NCBI GenBank assembly: GCA_900767875.1
Contig: CAAGAT010000021.1
Coordinates: 51,731-115,730 of the forward strand
DNA length: 64,000 bases
Reading direction: 5' to 3'
From: an uncultured Sutterella sp.
GTDB taxonomy: Bacteria > Pseudomonadota > Gammaproteobacteria > Burkholderiales > Burkholderiaceae_F
A program made the position numbers and the translations under genes. The notes below the pieces were generated by a model that was not told where the DNA came from, searched no databases, and saw only the letters and a program-made list of their open reading frames with translations. Positions 33,870-41,667 of the stretch are shown in pieces. The first letter of the stretch is position 1, and the number at the start of each line of letters is the position of its first letter.

Positions 33870-35468
33870 ATGACGGCAACCCGCAACAGCGAAAACGAAT
33901 TGATCTGCGGTCTGATTTCCGTGTCGGACCGCGCCAGCCAAGGCGTCTATCAGGACGAAGGGATTCCCGCCCTGCAAACCTGGCTGCAGGACGCCATTCT
34001 CTCCCCGGTGCAGTTTCACACGCGCCTGATTCCCGACGATCGCTACACGATTGAAGAGACGATCCGCGAACTTGTCGATCGCGTCGGCTGCGACCTCGTC
34101 TTTACCACGGGCGGCACGGGCCCGGCCCGCCGCGACGTCACGCCCGAGGCCACCCTGGCCGTGGGCACGCGCGAGTTGCCCGGCTTTGCCGAACAGATGC
34201 GGCGCATTTCCCTGAATTTCGTGCCGACGGCCATCCTCTCGCGCCAGGTCGCCGTGCTGCGCGAAACGCCCACGCACGCCGCGCTCATCGTCAACCTTCC
34301 CGGCCGCCCCAAGTCGATTTCCGAGACGCTCGGCGGCTTTCGCAGCGACGACGGCGAAGTGATCGACGCGGGCATCTTTGCCTCCATCCCCTACTGCATC
34401 GATCTGATCGGCGGCCCCTACATCGAAACGGATCCGGAAATCATCGCCGCCTTCCGTCCCAAGAACGCGATCAAAAAGACGGCCGCCGCTCCGGCTCCCG
34501 CCCCCGCCGCTGCCCCCGTACCGCCCGAGGCGCGCCCGGCGCCCGTGCGCATCGCCACGCCCGAGACGCACGCCTCGCCCGACAGTGCCGCCAGTTTTGC
34601 CGCCGCTTTTGTCCAGCCCCAGGCCGCCGCACGCCCCGCCCATCAGCCTCAGCCGCGCCCGCAGCGCATTCTGCGTCCCCAGGAAAGCCCGGCCCGCTCA
34701 TCGGGCGCAGGCTCGATGAGCGCCGAAATGATCGCCCGCCGCTCCGTGCAGCACGGCATTCCGCTTTTTGCCTCGCACAACCGCGCCGCGCCCGAACCGC
34801 TCGACGTAATCGTGCGCGATCCCGAAGACGGCGCCACGCCCGAGTGCACCGTCATCTGGCTGCATGGCCTTGGGGCCGACGCGAACGACTTTCTGACGCT
34901 GCCCGCGCAGCTGCGCAAATACGGCGCGCCCGCGGCACGCTTTATCTTCCCCAATGCGCCCGAACGGGAACTGACCATCCGCCCGGGCTACAAGACCCGC
35001 GCATGGTACGACCTGCTTTCGGACGACTTTGCCTCGGACAAGGAAGATCGCATGGGCCTCATCAAGATGCACCAGCGCGTCTCGCAGATCATCAACGAGA
35101 TCGTCACAAGCGGCTTGCGGGCCGAGCGCATTTTCCTCGGGGGCTTTTCGATGGGCGCGGCCATGTCGCTCTTTAGCTCCGTGCGTCAGGCCCGCACGTT
35201 GGCGGGCTGCATCGCCTTTTCGGGCTATTTCCCGATGCCTTCGCTTCTGGAAAAGGACATCACGCCCGCGGGCCGCGGCACGCCGATCTTTATGGCGCAC
35301 GGCGCCTTTGACAGCGTGATCGCCGCCCCGATCGCCGAGCACAGTGCCGACCTCTTGGAAAAGACGCTCGACACCTTCATCTGGCGCGAGTACAACATGG
35401 ACCACGAAATCTGCCCGGATGAGCTCATGAACGCCGCGCAGTTTATGAGCACCGCCCTGCAGCGTTAA
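33870..35468 (+). CDS. Fusion protein: MogA-like molybdopterin adenylyltransferase + carboxylesterase
   Basis: 532 residues from ATG 33870 (AAAGGA about 9 bases upstream). Residues 1-200 are a MogA/MoaB-type domain: GLISVSDRASQGVYQDEG, the molybdopterin-binding LVFTTGGTGPARRDVTPEAT, and VNLPGRPKSISETL. Residues about 205-280 are a Pro/Ala-rich linker. Residues about 290-532 are an alpha/beta hydrolase of the phospholipase/carboxylesterase (EstB/YpfH) type: VIWLHGLGADANDF, the nucleophile Ser in LGGFSMGAAMSL, Asp in AHGAFDSVI and His in NMDHEIC. Both halves keep their active residues. One half adenylylates molybdopterin; the other should hydrolyse small esters. The same frame is open throughout with no internal stop. 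Confidence 0.87.
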   Translation: MTATRNSENELICGLISVSDRASQGVYQDEGIPALQTWLQDAILSPVQFHTRLIPDDRYTIEETIRELVDRVGCDLVFTTGGTGPARRDVTPEATLAVGTRELPGFAEQMRRISLNFVPTAILSRQVAVLRETPTHAALIVNLPGRPKSISETLGGFRSDDGEVIDAGIFASIPYCIDLIGGPYIETDPEIIAAFRPKNAIKKTAAAPAPAPAAAPVPPEARPAPVRIATPETHASPDSAASFAAAFVQPQAAARPAHQPQPRPQRILRPQESPARSSGAGSMSAEMIARRSVQHGIPLFASHNRAAPEPLDVIVRDPEDGATPECTVIWLHGLGADANDFLTLPAQLRKYGAPAARFIFPNAPERELTIRPGYKTRAWYDLLSDDFASDKEDRMGLIKMHQRVSQIINEIVTSGLRAERIFLGGFSMGAAMSLFSSVRQARTLAGCIAFSGYFPMPSLLEKDITPAGRGTPIFMAHGAFDSVIAAPIAEHSADLLEKTLDTFIWREYNMDHEICPDELMNAAQFMSTALQR

Positions 35469-35491
35469 GCGCCAAGCTCCCGCCGACAAAC

Positions 35492-35526
35492 AGCCCCGCG
35501 TCCGGTTTCGGTTTGCGGGGCTTTTC
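35492..35526 (+). terminator. Rho-independent terminator after the MogA-esterase gene
   Basis: AGCCCCGC and GCGGGGCT form an 8-bp stem with a 15-base loop, followed by TTTTC. It lies 24 bases after the stop and 54 bases from the convergent asd stop; it may work in both directions. Confidence 0.75.
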
Positions 35527-35579
35527 ATTGGCGGACCGACCACGAAGGTCGACCCACCGCTTGGCAAACGGGCAGCGGT

Positions 35580-36713
35580 TTACGCGGCCTTGTACTCGCA
35601 CAGGATGCGCAGCATGCGGCGCAGGGGTTCGGCGGCACCCCACAGGAGCTGATCGCCGACCGTAAAGGCGCTGATGTATTCCGGACCCATGGCGAGCTTG
35701 CGGATACGGCCGATCGGAATGCGGCGCGTGCCCGAGATCTTGGCGGGCGACAGTTCCGCAATGGACTCTTCCTTGCGGTTGGGCACCACGTAGGCCCACT
35801 CGTTGGCGTTGTCCAGGAGCTTTTCGATCTCTTCGACCGGGATGTCCTTCTTGAGCTTGACCGTCAGAGCTTGGCTGTGGCAGCGCATGGAGCCCACGCG
35901 CACGCACAGGCCTTCGACGATGAGGCTGCCGGCCTGGCCGTGCTCGGGCAGACCGAGGATCTTGTTGGCTTCGGCGCCACCCTTCCACTCTTCGCGGCTC
36001 TGGCCGTTGCCAAGGTCCTTGTCGATCCAGGGAATCAGGGACCCGGCCAAGGGCGCCCCGAAGGCGGCCTTGGGGAAATCGGCGGCCGTGAAGGCCTGCG
36101 TGACCTTGCGGTCGATGTCGAGAATGGCCGAGCGCGGTTCGGCCAGTTCCGAGCGCACGCTGTTGGCCAGATAGCCCATCTGCGTGAGCAATTCGCGCAT
36201 GTTCTGCGCGCCGGCGCCCGAGGCGGCCTGATAGGTCATCGAGCTCACCCATTCGACAAGGTCGGCCTTGATGAGGCCGTCCATGGCCATGAGCATGAGA
36301 GAGACGGTGCAGTTGCCGCCGATGTAGTCCTTGACGCCCGCCGCCAGGCTCTTGTCGATGACGGGGTGGTTGACCGGATCGAGCACGATCACGGCGTTGG
36401 GTTCCATGCGCAGGCTCGAGGCCGCGTCAATCCAGTAACCCTGCCAGCCGGCCTGGCGCAGCTTTGGATGCACCGCCTTGGTGTAGTCGCCGCCCTGGCA
36501 GGAAATGATGACGTCGCACTTGGCCAGCGCGTCCACGTCCGTAGCGTTCTGCAGCACCGGCTCGGCGCCCTTGACTTCCGGGGCCTTGCCGCCGGCGGCC
36601 GAGGTGGAGAAGAACACGGTCTTATCCACGTGCGCAAAGTCGTTTTCTTCGAGCATACGGCCCATGAGCACGCTGCCCACCATGCCGCGCCAACCAACCA
36701 TACCGAGAATCAT
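35580..36713 (-). CDS. asd: Aspartate-semialdehyde dehydrogenase
   Basis: 377 residues, the length of the proteobacterial type. N-terminal nucleotide site VGWRGMVGSVLMGRM, catalytic Cys in GGNCTVSLMLMAMDG (near 135), substrate Arg region and RIPIGRIRKLAMG, with the proton-shuttling His in RVGSMRCHSQAL. It reduces aspartyl phosphate to the semialdehyde used by DapA and homoserine dehydrogenase. GGGAG precedes the ATG. It is the last gene of the leuC-leuD-leuB-asd run, a common order in betaproteobacteria. Confidence 0.96.
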   Translation of the reverse strand: MILGMVGWRGMVGSVLMGRMLEENDFAHVDKTVFFSTSAAGGKAPEVKGAEPVLQNATDVDALAKCDVIISCQGGDYTKAVHPKLRQAGWQGYWIDAASSLRMEPNAVIVLDPVNHPVIDKSLAAGVKDYIGGNCTVSLMLMAMDGLIKADLVEWVSSMTYQAASGAGAQNMRELLTQMGYLANSVRSELAEPRSAILDIDRKVTQAFTAADFPKAAFGAPLAGSLIPWIDKDLGNGQSREEWKGGAEANKILGLPEHGQAGSLIVEGLCVRVGSMRCHSQALTVKLKKDIPVEEIEKLLDNANEWAYVVPNRKEESIAELSPAKISGTRRIPIGRIRKLAMGPEYISAFTVGDQLLWGAAEPLRRMLRILCEYKAA

Positions 36714-36834
36714 TGTGTACTCCCTAAATTTCTCTGATTGAATCGATCGGGGTGCCCAGGTTCGGACGGGACGGCGTCCCGCCTTTCGTGCGCAGCTCCG
36801 ACGGCGGGCCCCCGTCCGCCGTCGGGCGCTCTTC

Positions 36835-37911
36835 TTACTTGACGGCCGCGGCGATCGCCTCGCCCATTTCCGAGCAGGAAACCTTGCGGCAGCCCTCGCT
36901 CATAATGTCGCCCGTGCGCAAGCCGGCCGCCAGGACCTTTTCCACCGCCTTTTCGATGGCGTCGGCCTCGGCGTTCATATCGAAGCTGTAGCGCAGCATC
37001 ATGGCCGCCGACAGCACCGTGGCGATCGGGTTGGCGATGTTCTTGCCGGCGATGTCCGGGGCCGAGCCGTGCGAGGGCTCAAAAAGACCCTGCTTTTTGT
37101 CGTTCAGGCTCGCCGAAGCGAGCATGCCGATCGAGCCCGTGAGCATCGAGGCCTCATCCGAGAGAATGTCGCCGAAGATGTTGCCCGTGAGCACCACGTC
37201 GAGGGCCTTGGGCGCGCGCACAAGCTGCATGGCCGCGTTGTCCACGTACATGTGCTCGAGCGTCACGTCCGGATAGTCCTTGGCCACTTCGATGACGGTG
37301 TCGCGCCAGAGCTGGCTCGTTTCTAGCACGTTGGCCTTATCGACGCTCGTCACCTTGCCGCGGCGCTTGCGGGCGGCCTCAAAGGCCACGCGGGCGATGC
37401 GCTCGACTTCGGGCACGGTGTAGCGCATCGTGTCGAAGGCTTCGGGCGCGCCCGGGAAGTTGCCGTCCGGGGCCGTGCGGCGGCCGCGCGGGGTGCCGAA
37501 GTAGATGTCGCCCGTGAGCTCGCGCACGATGATGAGGTCAAGGCCGCTCACGACCTCCTCGCGCAGCGTCGAGGCGCTCACGAGTTCCTTAAAGCACTTG
37601 GCCGGACGCAGGTTCGCGAAAAGCCCGAGGTTCTTGCGCAGGCCGAGAATGGCCTGTTCGGGGCGCAGACGGCGCTCGAGGTTGTCGTACTTGAAGTCGC
37701 CCACGGCGCCGAAAAGAACGGCGTCGGCTTCCTTGGCAAGCTTCAAAGTCGTCTCGGGCAACGGATGGCCGTGGTGCGCGTAGGCTACGCCGCCCACGTC
37801 GGCAAATTCCATTTCAAAGCCGCACTCAAGGGTCTTGAGCACCTTGACGGCCTGTTCGACAATTTCCGGACCGATACCGTCGCCCGGAAGCACTGCGATT
37901 TTCTTACTCAT
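36835..37911 (-). CDS. leuB: 3-isopropylmalate dehydrogenase
   Basis: 358 residues, typical. Family marks: IAVLPGDGIGPEIVEQAVKV at the start, the substrate-binding RELTGDIYFGTPRGR, the metal-binding Asp residues in GNIFGDILSDEASM, and the NAD site EPSHGSAPDIAGKNIANP. It oxidatively decarboxylates 3-isopropylmalate in leucine synthesis. It lies 36 bases after leuD and 121 before asd. Confidence 0.97.
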   Translation of the reverse strand: MSKKIAVLPGDGIGPEIVEQAVKVLKTLECGFEMEFADVGGVAYAHHGHPLPETTLKLAKEADAVLFGAVGDFKYDNLERRLRPEQAILGLRKNLGLFANLRPAKCFKELVSASTLREEVVSGLDLIIVRELTGDIYFGTPRGRRTAPDGNFPGAPEAFDTMRYTVPEVERIARVAFEAARKRRGKVTSVDKANVLETSQLWRDTVIEVAKDYPDVTLEHMYVDNAAMQLVRAPKALDVVLTGNIFGDILSDEASMLTGSIGMLASASLNDKKQGLFEPSHGSAPDIAGKNIANPIATVLSAAMMLRYSFDMNAEADAIEKAVEKVLAAGLRTGDIMSEGCRKVSCSEMGEAIAAAVK

Positions 37912-37947
37912 TTTGCTTTTTCTTTGTTTTCAAGTGAAACGTCCGCA

Positions 37948-38610
37948 TCAGACCTGCGTCTGATTGAGGGTCTTGGCAAGCCAGGGCTTTTCGGCCAGGC
38001 GCTTGGCCTCAAATGCCTTGATGGCTTCCTGATTGCGCGACAGGGTGATGCCGATGTCGTCAAAGCCGTTCATCATGGCCCAGCGGCGGAAGGGCGCCAC
38101 GTCAAAGTGCGTCGTCACGCCCGAGGGCTCGATCACAAGCTGCTGATCCAGATCCACCGTGAGCTTGTAGCCCTCGTGGGCCACGCAGTCGGCAAAGAGG
38201 CGATCGAGCACCTCTTCGGAAACCGTGACGGGCAACAGGCCGTTTTTGAGCGAGTTCGAATAGAAGATGTCCGCAAAGGACGGGGCGATCACGCAGCGAA
38301 AGCCGTACTGCATCAGGGCCCAGGGCGCGTGCTCGCGCGAGGAGCCGCAGCCGAAGTTCTTGCGGGCCAGCAGAATGCTCGCGCCCTTGTAGCGGGGCTG
38401 ATTGAGCACGAAGTCCGGATTGAGCGGGCGCTTGGAGCAGTCCATGCCCGGCTCGCCCTTATCGAGGTAGCGCCACTCGTCAAAGCAGTTGGGGCCGTAA
38501 CCGGTGCGGTAAATGGACTTTAAAAACTGCTTGGGGATGATCGCGTCGGTGTCGACGTTGCTGCGATCAAGCGGAGCGACAAGGCCGTTGAGAACGGTGA
38601 ATTTTTCCAT
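37948..38610 (-). CDS. leuD: 3-isopropylmalate dehydratase small subunit
   Basis: 220 residues. LeuD marks: LDRSNVDTDAIIPKQFLKSI near the start, and FGCGSSREHAPWAL (about 84-97), which completes the aconitase-type active site. It pairs with LeuC to isomerise 2- to 3-isopropylmalate. It is 26 bases after leuC. Confidence 0.97.
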   Translation of the reverse strand: MEKFTVLNGLVAPLDRSNVDTDAIIPKQFLKSIYRTGYGPNCFDEWRYLDKGEPGMDCSKRPLNPDFVLNQPRYKGASILLARKNFGCGSSREHAPWALMQYGFRCVIAPSFADIFYSNSLKNGLLPVTVSEEVLDRLFADCVAHEGYKLTVDLDQQLVIEPSGVTTHFDVAPFRRWAMMNGFDDIGITLSRNQEAIKAFEAKRLAEKPWLAKTLNQTQV

Positions 38611-38636
38611 TTTTTCTGTTTCCTATTCGTGCCCGC

Positions 38637-40058
38637 TCAAAAGAGCTTGGAGATGTCCGTGAAGTGTCCTTCGACGGCCGCGGCGGCGGCCATCGCCGGG
38701 CTCACAAGGTGCGTGCGCCCGCCCTTGCCCTGGCGGCCTTCAAAGTTGCGGTTGGAGGTCGAGGCACAGCGATCGCCCGGATTGAGGCGGTCGGCGTTCA
38801 TCGCCAGACACATCGAGCAGCCCGGTTCACGCCATTCAAAGCCCGCTTCGATGAGAATCTTGTCAAGGCCCTCCTTTTCGGCCTGGAGTTTGACGAGGCC
38901 CGAGCCGGGCACCACCATGGCCTGCACCACGTTGGGCGCGACCTTCTTGCCGAGCTTTTTGACCACGTAGGCGGCCGCGCGGATGTCCTCAAGGCGCGAA
39001 TTCGTGCACGAGCCGATAAAGACATGATCGGGCTTGATGTCGGTGATCTTGGTGCCCGGGGTGAGGTCCATGTACTTGAGGGCGCGGCTCTGACCCTCGC
39101 GCTTGACGGGGTCCTTTTCCTGCTGCGGGTCGGGCACGACGCCGTCGATCGTCGTCACCATTTCGGGCGAGGTGCCCCAGGTGACCATCGGACGGATTTC
39201 TTCGGCCTTGAGTTCCACCACCGTGTCAAAGTGCGCGTCGGGATCCGAGACGAGCGTCTTCCAGTAGGCCACGGCCTTGTCCCAGTTTTCGCCCGTAGGC
39301 GCCAGGGGACGGCCGCGCATGTACTCGATCGTCTTTTCATCAACGGCCACCAGGCCCGAGCGTGCGCCCGCCTCGATGGCCATGTTGCAAAGCGTCATGC
39401 GGCCTTCCATGGAAAGGTCGCGAATCGCCGAGCCCGCAAACTCAATCGTGCAGCCTGTGCCGCCCGCCGTGCCGATGCGGCCGATCACCGCCAGGGCGAT
39501 GTCCTTGCCCGTGAGAGCCTCGGCGAGCTTGCCCTCGACGCGAACGAGCATGTTCTTGTTCTTTTTGGTGATGAGGGTTTGCGTGGCCAAAACGTGTTCG
39601 ACTTCGGAGGTGCCGATGCCGAAGGCCAGCGCCGCACAGGCGCCGTGCGTGGAGGTGTGGCTGTCGCCGCACACCACGGTCATGCCCGGGAGCGTGGCGC
39701 CCTCTTCGGGACCCATGACGTGAATGACGCCCTGGCCCTTGTCCATGAAGGGGAAGTAGGCGGCCGGTCGGATCGTCTTCATGTTCTGATCGAGCGTCTT
39801 GACCTGCAACAGGGCGATGGGATCCGTGATGCCGTCCAAGCCCTTTTCCCAACCCGTGGTCGGTGTGTTGTGGTCGGCCGTGGCGACGACGGAGGACTCG
39901 CGCCAGGGCTTGCGCTTGGCAAGCCGCAGTCCTTCAAACGCCTGCGGGCTCGTGACTTCATGCATGAGGTGACGGTCGATGTAGATGGTGGCGGTGCCGT
40001 CTCCTTCGGCGGTCACCACGTGTTCATCCCAAAGCTTGTCGTAAAGAGTCTTTGACAT
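38637..40058 (-). CDS. leuC: 3-isopropylmalate dehydratase large subunit
   Basis: 473 residues from ATG 40058 (MSKTLYDKLWDEHVV), the normal LeuC start; the frame is open further upstream without similarity. 4Fe-4S ligands are in FIGSCTNSR and EPGCSMCLAMN, and VVCGDSHTSTHGACAALAFG is highly conserved. It is the first gene of the leucine operon on the minus strand, preceded by a 290-base leader/promoter region. Confidence 0.97.
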   Translation of the reverse strand: MSKTLYDKLWDEHVVTAEGDGTATIYIDRHLMHEVTSPQAFEGLRLAKRKPWRESSVVATADHNTPTTGWEKGLDGITDPIALLQVKTLDQNMKTIRPAAYFPFMDKGQGVIHVMGPEEGATLPGMTVVCGDSHTSTHGACAALAFGIGTSEVEHVLATQTLITKKNKNMLVRVEGKLAEALTGKDIALAVIGRIGTAGGTGCTIEFAGSAIRDLSMEGRMTLCNMAIEAGARSGLVAVDEKTIEYMRGRPLAPTGENWDKAVAYWKTLVSDPDAHFDTVVELKAEEIRPMVTWGTSPEMVTTIDGVVPDPQQEKDPVKREGQSRALKYMDLTPGTKITDIKPDHVFIGSCTNSRLEDIRAAAYVVKKLGKKVAPNVVQAMVVPGSGLVKLQAEKEGLDKILIEAGFEWREPGCSMCLAMNADRLNPGDRCASTSNRNFEGRQGKGGRTHLVSPAMAAAAAVEGHFTDISKLF

Positions 40059-40096
40059 GGAATAGATCCGAGGTTTTGTTTTGTGTTTTGAGGGGA

Positions 40097-40125
40097 CTTC
40101 GAGCCCGCCGCAAAGGGGCTCGAAG
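40097..40125. repeat. Perfect 10-bp hairpin in the leuC leader
   Basis: CTTCGAGCCC and GGGCTCGAAG flank a 9-base loop, 39 bases before the leuC ATG. No T run follows, so it is not a simple terminator. It may stabilise the leader or bind a regulator such as LeuO/LysR-type. No run of Leu codons is visible upstream, so leader-peptide attenuation is not supported. Confidence 0.5.
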
Positions 40126-40348
40126 GCGATTTTTGTAGTATGCCACGCACTCCAAAAACAGACATAGGCAGTTCTGCTCAATTGCGCCCCGTGCGTGTGG
40201 GTAATTTCATTGAAGTTAAAGAAGACCCGAGCTCGACGCTTGAAAATCGAACTCGGGGGAAAATCGGCGGCGGCGATCGGCCGCCTCCGTGGGTGGTTTT
40301 GATTTTTGTGGGGGCCAATCAGCTTCCACCATCCCATGCCGACGATGA

Positions 40349-40849
40349 ACGCAATCGAAGGATTTGGACGAATTCGGCCACAACTACGGGCGGCGCATCC
40401 GCGACATCAACTTTGTGACGGCCGACCGACGCGTGGCCGAGGCGATCAACTGCCCGGTGGGCACGCGGTTTCTGCGGTTCATCAATCTGAGAACGGGCGA
40501 AGACGCCGCCGACGACGCCGTCGTGTGCACCAAGGTCTTCATCAACCCGGCCTACGGCGAGATTCTCACGCGGGCGCACGCGCAGCCCGAAACGCTCATC
40601 GTCACCTTGATCGAAGAGCTTTTCCACAAAAGCTGCGTATCGATCAAACAGTCCATCCGGGCCGTGGCCCTGCCCGAGAACGTAGCCAAGCTGCTCGGCG
40701 CCGTGCCCGGAGAGCCGGCGCTGCGCATCCTGCGCCATTACCTCGACGCCAAGGGAGAGGCGCTGGAAATTTCGGTTACCTACCACCCCGGGCGGCGCTA
40801 CGCCTTCAACATGACGCTCGGGCGCCATCCGATCGCCGCCAAAGGGTAA
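40349..40849 (+). pseudogene. GntR/UTRA-type regulator remnant lacking its DNA-binding domain
   Basis: The frame opens after an in-frame TGA (40346-40348) and runs to 40849. It encodes a UTRA ligand-binding domain: DINFVTADRRVAEAINCPVG, VVCTKVFINPAYGEIL and LRILRHYLDAKGEALEISVT, then YHPGRRYAFNMTLGRHP, as in HutC-type regulators. The N-terminal winged helix (about 70 residues) is absent, and the 300 bases upstream hold no matching sequence in any frame. The only starts are internal, such as TTG 40364. I take it as a 5'-deleted gene; a ligand-binding stub is possible. Confidence 0.72.
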
Positions 40850-40895
40850 GGACGCTGCGGCGGCGTGCCGCACGACAAGAAGTAACGATTTTTTG

Positions 40896-40925
40896 TTAGC
40901 CTGTCCGGCCCGACAAAGATACAAT
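40896..40925 (+). promoter_or_regulatory. Possible promoter of the NarL-type regulator
   Basis: TACAAT at 40920-40925 with a weak TTAGCC -35 candidate at 18 bases. A leader of about 55 nt would precede the ATG at 40986. Confidence 0.35.
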
Positions 40926-40985
40926 GGGGTTTTTGTGGGGGTTTTTGCCCCGCAATTTCCTTATTCGAGAAAAAGAAACCCTCTT

Positions 40986-41645
40986 ATGAAATTTCTTCTT
41001 GTCGACGACCACGACCTGATTCTCAAGGCTCTCGCGCTTCTGCTCAAAGCCAAATTCACGGGCTCTGAGGTGCTGACGGGAAGTACGGCCGAGGACGTGC
41101 GCCGCCTTGTGCATGAACACGGCGAAGACGCCGATCTACTGATCCTTGATCTGAATCTGCCGGGCGTCACCACCCCCACGAGCCTGCTCGAGGAGCTGGT
41201 GAGCAACAACCCGGCCCTCAAGATCCTGGTGCTCTCGGGCGTTGTGGATCAGATGAGCATTCTGCGGGTGCTGCAGCTCGGCGCCGCCGGCTTCGTGCCC
41301 AAGTCCATCGACACCGACATGCTCACCGACGCCATCTCCTTTGTGCTCAAGGGCGGCGTGTACATTCCGGCCAAGCTGATCGGCGATGCGCCCCGCGAAG
41401 GCATCTTCATCCACTCGTCCCTCGATCTGCCCTCCAAGCCGCGCGTGCGTCTGACGCAGCGCCAGCAGGACGTGCTGCAGACCCTGGCCCGCGGCCTACC
41501 CGTCAAGCGCATCTGCCGCGAGCTGCAGCTCTCCGAGGGTACCGTCAAAACGCACATCACGGCGATTTACCGCGCCTTCGGGGCGAGCAACCGCACCGAA
41601 GCGCTCATCGCCGCGCGCAAGGCGGGCTACGACATCATGATCTGA
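40986..41645 (+). CDS. NarL/LuxR-family response regulator
   Basis: 219 residues from ATG 40986 (MKFLLVDDHDLILKAL). The receiver has the acidic pair DDHD, phospho-Asp in DLLILDLNLPG and Lys in GFVPKSIDTD. The C-terminal LuxR helix-turn-helix spans about 150-212 (LTQRQQDVLQTLARGLPVKRI, then SEGTVKTHITAIYRAFG). It converges with the hybrid kinase gene; the two end 22 bases apart, and the pairing is likely but inferred. Confidence 0.92.
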   Translation: MKFLLVDDHDLILKALALLLKAKFTGSEVLTGSTAEDVRRLVHEHGEDADLLILDLNLPGVTTPTSLLEELVSNNPALKILVLSGVVDQMSILRVLQLGAAGFVPKSIDTDMLTDAISFVLKGGVYIPAKLIGDAPREGIFIHSSLDLPSKPRVRLTQRQQDVLQTLARGLPVKRICRELQLSEGTVKTHITAIYRAFGASNRTEALIAARKAGYDIMI

Positions 41646-41667
41646 GTCGCACCCTCCCCCAACCCCT

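Noticed and set aside
34471..34701. Frameshift or gene boundary inside the MogA-esterase gene
   Set aside because: The linker is open in the same frame on both sides, has Pro/Ala-rich composition typical of linkers, and no ribosome site or terminator lies within it.
38664..40055. Long plus-strand open frame opposite leuC
   Set aside because: Shadow frame; leuC is conserved end to end on the minus strand.
40126..40348. Leucine leader peptide for attenuation of leuCDB
   Set aside because: The small open frames on the minus strand (for example one starting MKLPTRTG) have no run of Leu codons.
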